From positions 62,001 through 126,000 of the forward strand of contig NZ_JACYHA010000004.1 of the NCBI RefSeq assembly GCF_014837155.1: DNA of 64,000 nucleotides, read 5' to 3'. The position numbers were made by a program, and so were the translations under genes. The notes below the pieces were generated by a model. It ran no database searches. It was not told where the DNA came from and saw only the letters and a list, made by a program, of their open reading frames with translations. The stretch comes from Litchfieldia stipae (GTDB lineage: Bacteria > Bacillota > Bacilli > Bacillales > Bacillaceae_L). This document shows positions 59,660 to 64,000 of this stretch, piece by piece. Each line of letters starts with the position of its first letter. Position 1 is the first letter of the stretch.

Positions 59660-60490
59660 ATGGAAATCAGACATACGACAAATCCAACAGATTTTCTTAC
59701 ATATAAAACAGAACGATTAAGAAGTGACTTTCTAATGGAATCACTGTTTGTTCCAGGAGAAATCAATATGACATACTCTCATTATGATCGTGTTGTAACT
59801 GGAGGAGCGATTCCAACAGGTCAAGCTCTTAAGCTTGAAGACCAAGATACACTTAAGACTGAATACTTCTTAGAAAGAAGAGAAGTCGGGATCATTAATA
59901 TTGGAGCAGAGGGTACTGTATTAGTTGATGGAGAAGCACATACATTAAACAAAAGAGATTGTTTATATGTAGGCTTAGGAAATAAAGAAGTATTATTTGA
60001 AAGTAGTAATGCGGCTGATCCAGCTAAATTCTATCTTGTTTCAACACCAGCACATAAGAAATATCCAACTAAGAAAGCACCGATTGAAGATGCACAGCCG
60101 ACGCATTTAGGTTCAGATAGTGAATCAAATAAGCGTACAATTTACAAATATATTCATGCTGATGGCCTTCAAAGCTGTCAATTAATGATGGGAATGACTT
60201 TGTTAGAGCCTAATAATATGTGGAATACAATGCCAGCTCATCTTCATGATCGTCGTATGGAAGTGTATCTATATTTCGATATGGACGAAAATTCAAGAGT
60301 TTTCCATTTCATGGGTGAGCCAAATGAAACACGTCATATCGTGGTTCAGAATGAGCAAGCCGTTCTTTCACCACCATGGTCTATTCATTCTGGTGTAGGA
60401 ACTAGCAATTACACATTCATTTGGGCAATGGCTGGAGAGAACTATACCTTCACAGACATGGATCCTGTAGCAATGGATGAATTAAAATAA
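59660..60490 (+). CDS. kduI: 5-keto-4-deoxyuronate isomerase
   Basis: 276 residues, the normal length. Cupin metalloisomerase: zinc ligands in MPAHLHDRRMEVYLYFDM (His, His, Glu) and a later His in SPPWSIHSGVGTSNYTFIW. N-terminal FLMESLFVPGEINMTYSHYD and LERREVGIINIG are conserved. Converts 5-keto-4-deoxyuronate to the diketo substrate of KduD. Operon with kduD; a terminator follows. Confidence 0.95.
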   Translation: MEIRHTTNPTDFLTYKTERLRSDFLMESLFVPGEINMTYSHYDRVVTGGAIPTGQALKLEDQDTLKTEYFLERREVGIINIGAEGTVLVDGEAHTLNKRDCLYVGLGNKEVLFESSNAADPAKFYLVSTPAHKKYPTKKAPIEDAQPTHLGSDSESNKRTIYKYIHADGLQSCQLMMGMTLLEPNNMWNTMPAHLHDRRMEVYLYFDMDENSRVFHFMGEPNETRHIVVQNEQAVLSPPWSIHSGVGTSNYTFIWAMAGENYTFTDMDPVAMDELK

Positions 60491-60497
60491 TTGATAA

Positions 60498-60553
60498 AAG
60501 TGCCTAAGACCCTTACTATGAAGTCATAGTCAAAGGTTTTAGGCACTTATTTT
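60498..60553 (+). terminator. Intrinsic terminator after kduI
   Basis: AAGTGCCTAAGACC pairs with GGTTTTAGGCACTT, with an inner ACTATGA/TCATAGT stem, followed by ATTTTTAT. Confidence 0.88.
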
Positions 60554-60573
60554 TATGGAAGGAGAGTGTACTG

Positions 60574-61230
60574 ATGAAACGAGTTCTTGCCATTCTAGGA
60601 GATTATTATCATGAAGAAGTGAGTAGAGTAGAAGCCCTTAATGCTGTGGTTAAAAGGGGGATTGAAGAGGGGAATCCGGTAGAGGTAGAGTACATTACAT
60701 ATGAAGAGTTAATGGTTAAACTAAAAGATCGTCCTGATGCAGTCATTCTTTCTAAGGCAAATCAATTAAATCCGGTTGAAAGTCCTACTAGCTATTGGAT
60801 GGATTTAAAGATTGAAAAGGAGGTTTGTGAGTATGTGAATAATGGTGGAGGCTGGTTCGTATGGCATTCAGGGCTTTCGTCATATGAAATGGTAGGAAAC
60901 TATTATTCAATGGTTCGTGGGAAATTTGATTATCATCCGTCGGAACAACAAGTTGTTTCCTATTTCCCAGTAGAAAATACTAACACAATTACTGACATCC
61001 AACCATTTGAAATGAAAGATGAGCATTATTTTGTTACGTGTGATGAGCAGCACACCAATGTATTTCTCCGTGCCATTTCACAAGATGGAAGCTCCATTGC
61101 AGGATGGTCACATGAATATGGTAAAGGACGAGTTATTTGTATTACACCTGGACATAGCAAAGTGGCGATGATGGATGAGGCAGTAACAGAATTACTTTAC
61201 AATTCTCTTAAATGGAGTTGTAGAATGTAA
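60574..61230 (+). CDS. ThuA-like domain protein
   Basis: 218 residues with the ThuA/glutamine-amidotransferase-like fold: ILGDYYHEE at the first strand, VCEYVNNGGGWFVWHSGL, YYSMVRGKFDYHP, then GWSHEYGKGRVICITPGH at the C terminus. ThuA-like proteins accompany sugar catabolic genes; members are implicated in disaccharide/keto-sugar utilisation but the reaction here is unknown. GGAAGGAGAG precedes the ATG. It sits between kduDI and the YesL-like gene. Confidence 0.82.
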   Translation: MKRVLAILGDYYHEEVSRVEALNAVVKRGIEEGNPVEVEYITYEELMVKLKDRPDAVILSKANQLNPVESPTSYWMDLKIEKEVCEYVNNGGGWFVWHSGLSSYEMVGNYYSMVRGKFDYHPSEQQVVSYFPVENTNTITDIQPFEMKDEHYFVTCDEQHTNVFLRAISQDGSSIAGWSHEYGKGRVICITPGHSKVAMMDEAVTELLYNSLKWSCRM

Positions 61231-61275
61231 AGATGTAAAAATTTTTTAAAAGAAGTAAAAAAAGTACAAAAGAAT

Positions 61276-61291
61276 TTAAAGCGTTTTCAAT
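61276..61291 (+). promoter_or_regulatory. cre (CcpA) site before the YesL-like gene
   Basis: TTAAAGCGTTTTCAAT matches the cre pattern, about 40 bp before the ATG. Confidence 0.7.
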
Positions 61292-61330
61292 TAAAATAAA
61301 GCTATAATGTCCTTTAATGGAGGGATAACT

Positions 61331-61951
61331 ATGGAGACAACAGGTTTAACAGGTGGATTATTCCGAATCTTTGATTGGATTTCTAAGCTAGCATATATCA
61401 ATCTCTTATGGATGTTCTTTACACTCGTAGGCTTTATCGTCATTGGAATTGCCCCATCCACAGTAGCGATGTTTTCTATCGTCAGAAAGCTAGTTATGGG
61501 AGAGAGTGATCTACCAATATTCTCTACCTTCTGGTCAATTTATAAAAGAGAGTTTAAAAAGTCAAATCTACTATCGTTTTCACTTATTTTTATTCTAGGA
61601 ATTATGTATGTTGATTGGGTTTTAATCCATGCAATGAGTGGTATGCTTCATTATATCCTATTAGTGTGTTTTATCATCATTTCTATTTTACTATCAGTTG
61701 TACTTATATATATATTCCCGGTGTATGTGCATTTTGAGGGAAGTATCTTTCATTATTATAAATCTGCCATACTATTAGGTTCATCTTTTCCCATTCGCAC
61801 AATCATCATGGCACTAGCGATCGCAACAGGGATATTAATTAGTATTATGTTTCCAGGGGTAGCGCTACTCTTCTTTGGGAGCGGGTTAAGTTTTGTACTT
61901 ATGTACTTTTCCTATTCAATCTTTGCGACAATTAAACCAAAAGCCAATTAG
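61331..61951 (+). CDS. DUF624 (YesL-like) membrane protein
   Basis: 206 residues, about five helices. N-terminal GGLFRIFDWISKLAYINLLWM and GFIVIGIAPSTVAMFSIVRK are the DUF624 hallmark. In Bacillus such proteins head clusters for rhamnogalacturonan and other glycan uptake (YesL); molecular role unknown. I take the ATG at 61331 with GGAGGG upstream instead of an in-frame Met eight codons earlier. A terminator and a MITE-like element separate it from the permeases. Confidence 0.88.
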   Translation: METTGLTGGLFRIFDWISKLAYINLLWMFFTLVGFIVIGIAPSTVAMFSIVRKLVMGESDLPIFSTFWSIYKREFKKSNLLSFSLIFILGIMYVDWVLIHAMSGMLHYILLVCFIIISILLSVVLIYIFPVYVHFEGSIFHYYKSAILLGSSFPIRTIIMALAIATGILISIMFPGVALLFFGSGLSFVLMYFSYSIFATIKPKAN

Positions 61952-61963
61952 GGATCTTACTTT

Positions 61964-62014
61964 ACTCTCTTCAGACGTTATTTGTCATGTTAACGTCTGA
62001 AGAGTATTTTTTTA
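61964..62014 (+). terminator. Intrinsic terminator after the YesL-like gene
   Basis: CTCTTCAGACGTTA (61967-61980) pairs with TAACGTCTGAAGAG (61991-62004), followed by a T-run. Confidence 0.92.
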
Positions 62015-62015
62015 A

Positions 62016-62181
62016 GGCTGTTTTCGTATATATTGTTGCTTTTAATACCGCAGCCTTAAATACACTCCGCGTCCTGTGGGGACACACGCATCCCACGGGA
62101 ATCTTGAGTGTATTCAGTCTGCTAGAAATCTCATTCTTAATAATTCGTCTCAAAACAACAACAAACTTTGAGAAAACAGCC
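62016..62181 (-). mobile_element. MITE-like element, copy C, inverted
   Basis: 166 bp, reverse complement of copies A and B: begins GGCTGTTTTCGTATAT and ends TTTGAGAAAACAGCC. Flanks TTTTTTAA (62008-62015) and TTTTGTAA (62182-62189) agree at 7 of 8 positions, a likely decayed target duplication. An open frame reading through it (61987-62238) is not a gene. Confidence 0.88.
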
Positions 62182-62288
62182 TTTTGTAAAAAAAGTAAAA
62201 ATAATTGCATATCTCATCAAAATAGCGTTAAGTGTTAGCAATTTTATTTTCATATAATAGAGTTATATTAAATGAGAGGAGAAAATCT

Positions 62289-63236
62289 ATGAGTACAAAG
62301 GCAGAAATAACTAGTTCCTCAAAGGTGAAGCGTGAAACTTCAAATAAGAAAAAATCATCTCTTCAAAAATCTGAAAATCTAGCGGGGGTTCTTTTTGTAG
62401 CTCCAATGCTAATTGGTGTGTCAATCTTGGTCCTATTACCAATCTTCGCGACCTTTACTCTAAGCTTTGCTGATTGGAAATTTATACAGAATATTGATCA
62501 GCTGAAGTGGGTGGGGCTGGATAATTTTAAAGAGTTGTTTAATGACAGGGTTTTCTTGAAATCGCTCTTAAATAATGGGATATTCTTATTTACAGTACCA
62601 ATCTGTATGATCATCTCCCTTGTGTTAGCTGTTGTCATTGATAAAAGCGTTTACATGAAGAGTTACTTTAAAGTAGCCTTCTTCATGCCATATATCTCTA
62701 GTGTTGTTGCAATTGCTGTAGTATGGCAAGTACTATTTCACCCTTCAGCAGGACCAATTAACCAAACATTAATGTCACTTGGTATTACAGATCCTCCAAA
62801 GTGGATTGCAGACCCACAGTTTGCTTTATTCTCTGTTATGTTAATTCAAGTTTGGATATCAGTTGGGTTCAATCTAATTATTTATATTGCAGGTCTTCAA
62901 TCAATTCCGAAAGAGTTATATGAAGCAGCTGAAATGGATGGAGCAAACTCCTGGGATAAATTCAGAAAGATTACATTCCCGATGGTATCACCAACATCAT
63001 TTTTCTTACTAATAACAGGAATCATTTCTACATTTAAGGTATTTGATCTTATTGCTGTACTAACAAAAGGTGGTCCATTACATTCAACAAGTATGCTTGT
63101 ATGGCATTTGTATGATACTGCATTTGTTAACTTAGATATTGGTTATTCATCAGCTATGGCCGTCATCTTATTCTTTATCGTATTCTTGATCACTATTTTT
63201 CAGTGGCTCGGTCAAAAGAAATGGGTTAATTATTGA
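62289..63236 (+). CDS. Sugar ABC transporter permease (YesP-like, MalF type)
   Basis: 315 residues. A Ser/Lys-rich cytoplasmic tail precedes six helices. EAA loop YEAAEMDGANSWDKFRKITF. RBS GAGGAGAAAATC before the ATG at 62289; an in-frame Met 19 codons earlier lacks an RBS. Context (kduDI, YesL-like) suggests uptake of rhamnogalacturonan-derived oligosaccharides; the binding-protein gene must lie beyond the window. Confidence 0.88.
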   Translation: MSTKAEITSSSKVKRETSNKKKSSLQKSENLAGVLFVAPMLIGVSILVLLPIFATFTLSFADWKFIQNIDQLKWVGLDNFKELFNDRVFLKSLLNNGIFLFTVPICMIISLVLAVVIDKSVYMKSYFKVAFFMPYISSVVAIAVVWQVLFHPSAGPINQTLMSLGITDPPKWIADPQFALFSVMLIQVWISVGFNLIIYIAGLQSIPKELYEAAEMDGANSWDKFRKITFPMVSPTSFFLLITGIISTFKVFDLIAVLTKGGPLHSTSMLVWHLYDTAFVNLDIGYSSAMAVILFFIVFLITIFQWLGQKKWVNY

Positions 63237-63250
63237 GGGGAGGAAACTTC

Positions 63251-64000
63251 ATGTTAAAGAAATTAAGTATACCAAAGCTTATAACTACAGTTATTGTTTT
63301 TATAGTTAGTATCATGTTTTTATTACCTTTTGCTTGGATGCTTTCTACTTCGTTTAAAATAGAAGCAGATGTATTTACATTTCCAATTCAATGGATTCCA
63401 GAGCGATGGAATGGGATTAATAACTATCAAGAAGTTTGGTTCGGGCAGTTTCCGTTTTATGTCTACTACTGGAATTCTATTAAAGTAGCAGTCTCAACGA
63501 CTGTTGTGTCATGTACTATCTCTGCGATGGCAGCATACGGTTTTTCAAAAGTTAACTTCCCAGCTGGTAAGTGGCTGTTTATCATCGTATTAGCAACTTA
63601 TATGGTTCCACCACAAGCAAGCTTAGTTCCACAGTTTATTCTATATCGTAATATTGGATTGTTTGATAGTCATCTAGGACTTGTCTTATTAGGTAGCTTT
63701 AGTGTACTTGGAACATTTATGCTTAGACAATTCTTTATGGGGATTCATAATGAATATATTGAAGCTGCAAAGATTGATGGCGCAGGTCATTGGAGAATTT
63801 TCTGGATGATTGCTCTACCAATTGTTCGTCCAGCTGTTGCAACGTACGCAATTTTGAGATTCATCTGGACATGGAATGATTATCAAAATCCATTAATCTT
63901 CTTACGTACTGACGCTCTTTATACAATCCAGCTGGCGATGCAGAAATTCACAACTATTAATGGAGAGTTTTATTCACTCATCATGGCAGCCGCTGTATCA
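63251..64000 (+). CDS. Sugar ABC transporter permease (YesQ-like, MalG type), 3' end cut by window
   Basis: The frame is open from the ATG at 63251 to the window end: 250 codons visible. Starts MLKKLSIPKLITTVIVF; helices follow, then AAYGFSKVNFPAGKWLF, MVPPQASLVPQF, and the EAA loop IEAAKIDGAGHWRIFWMIAL, then IWTWNDYQNPLIFL. GAGGGGAGG lies before the ATG, 14 bp after the preceding stop. Second permease of the importer; only about 25-30 residues should be missing. Confidence 0.9.
   Translation, partial: MLKKLSIPKLITTVIVFIVSIMFLLPFAWMLSTSFKIEADVFTFPIQWIPERWNGINNYQEVWFGQFPFYVYYWNSIKVAVSTTVVSCTISAMAAYGFSKVNFPAGKWLFIIVLATYMVPPQASLVPQFILYRNIGLFDSHLGLVLLGSFSVLGTFMLRQFFMGIHNEYIEAAKIDGAGHWRIFWMIALPIVRPAVATYAILRFIWTWNDYQNPLIFLRTDALYTIQLAMQKFTTINGEFYSLIMAAAVS

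Noticed and set aside
61987-62238. 83-codon frame and its opposite-strand partner
   Set aside because: Both read through the terminator and MITE-like copy C; no RBS.

Overview
The window is chromosomal DNA from a low-GC, endospore-forming-type Bacillaceae. Ribosome binding sites are strong GGAGG-type sequences, some starts are TTG or GTG, and many proteins have close Bacillus subtilis counterparts (GntK, FadH, LutABC, the fused rhamnulose-phosphate aldolase/lactaldehyde dehydrogenase, the GanRSPQAB set, YfkN, YtrA-like). CcpA-type cre boxes and LPxTG wall anchors fit the same group. No rRNA, tRNA, phage or CRISPR was seen. I cannot name the species.

Bases 1-22,600 are mixed housekeeping and accessory genes on both strands: the C-terminal part of a dynamin-like GTPase, a HAD phosphatase, a wall-anchored YfkN-type nucleotidase, a chemotaxis receptor, gluconate kinase, a YtrA-like GntR/ABC operon, fadH, a sporulation-kinase-like histidine kinase, and a ROK regulator divergent from an SDR-FGGY kinase-MFS sugar or polyol operon. 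At 13969-14481 (minus) lies a thioredoxin-like lipoprotein gene. Its reading frame is interrupted only by one TGA, placed exactly where the first Cys of a CxxC motif belongs (UGIC). A 7-bp hairpin with a G-initiated loop follows at a spacing typical of bacterial SECIS elements. It is a candidate selenoprotein, and the most unusual object in the window.

From 22.9 kb to the end every gene is on the plus strand and nearly all serve plant cell wall sugar catabolism. lutABC (L-lactate to pyruvate) is followed by a rhamnose regulon: rhaEW, rhaR, an AraC regulator, rhaB, rhaA, rhaD and a fucO-like reductase. This gives an oxidative branch (lactaldehyde to lactate to pyruvate) and a reductive branch (lactaldehyde to propanediol). 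Next come an IclR regulator, a sugar ABC transporter, a GH2 beta-galactosidase and the galactonate genes eda-dgoK-dgoD. After these is a galactan locus (ganR, ganS, ganP, ganQ, GH42 ganA and a wall-anchored GH53 endo-galactanase). A c-di-GMP riboswitch then precedes two small unknown genes. The window ends in a pectin/uronate group (DeoR regulator, kduD, kduI, a ThuA-like protein, a YesL-like DUF624 protein and two ABC permeases, the last cut by the window end). Together these genes would handle rhamnogalacturonan I: its rhamnose, unsaturated galacturonate and galactan side chains.

Regulation is unusually legible. At least seven cre-like boxes, duplicated GanR-type operators, an IclR-type inverted repeat, shared CAAACAAA motifs at two rha promoters, tandem 10-bp repeats before kduD and many intrinsic terminators can be read directly. 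A family of about 165-bp MITE-like elements with GGCTGTTTTC ends is scattered through the window, one copy with a perfect 8-bp target duplication. One copy separates lacZ from eda.
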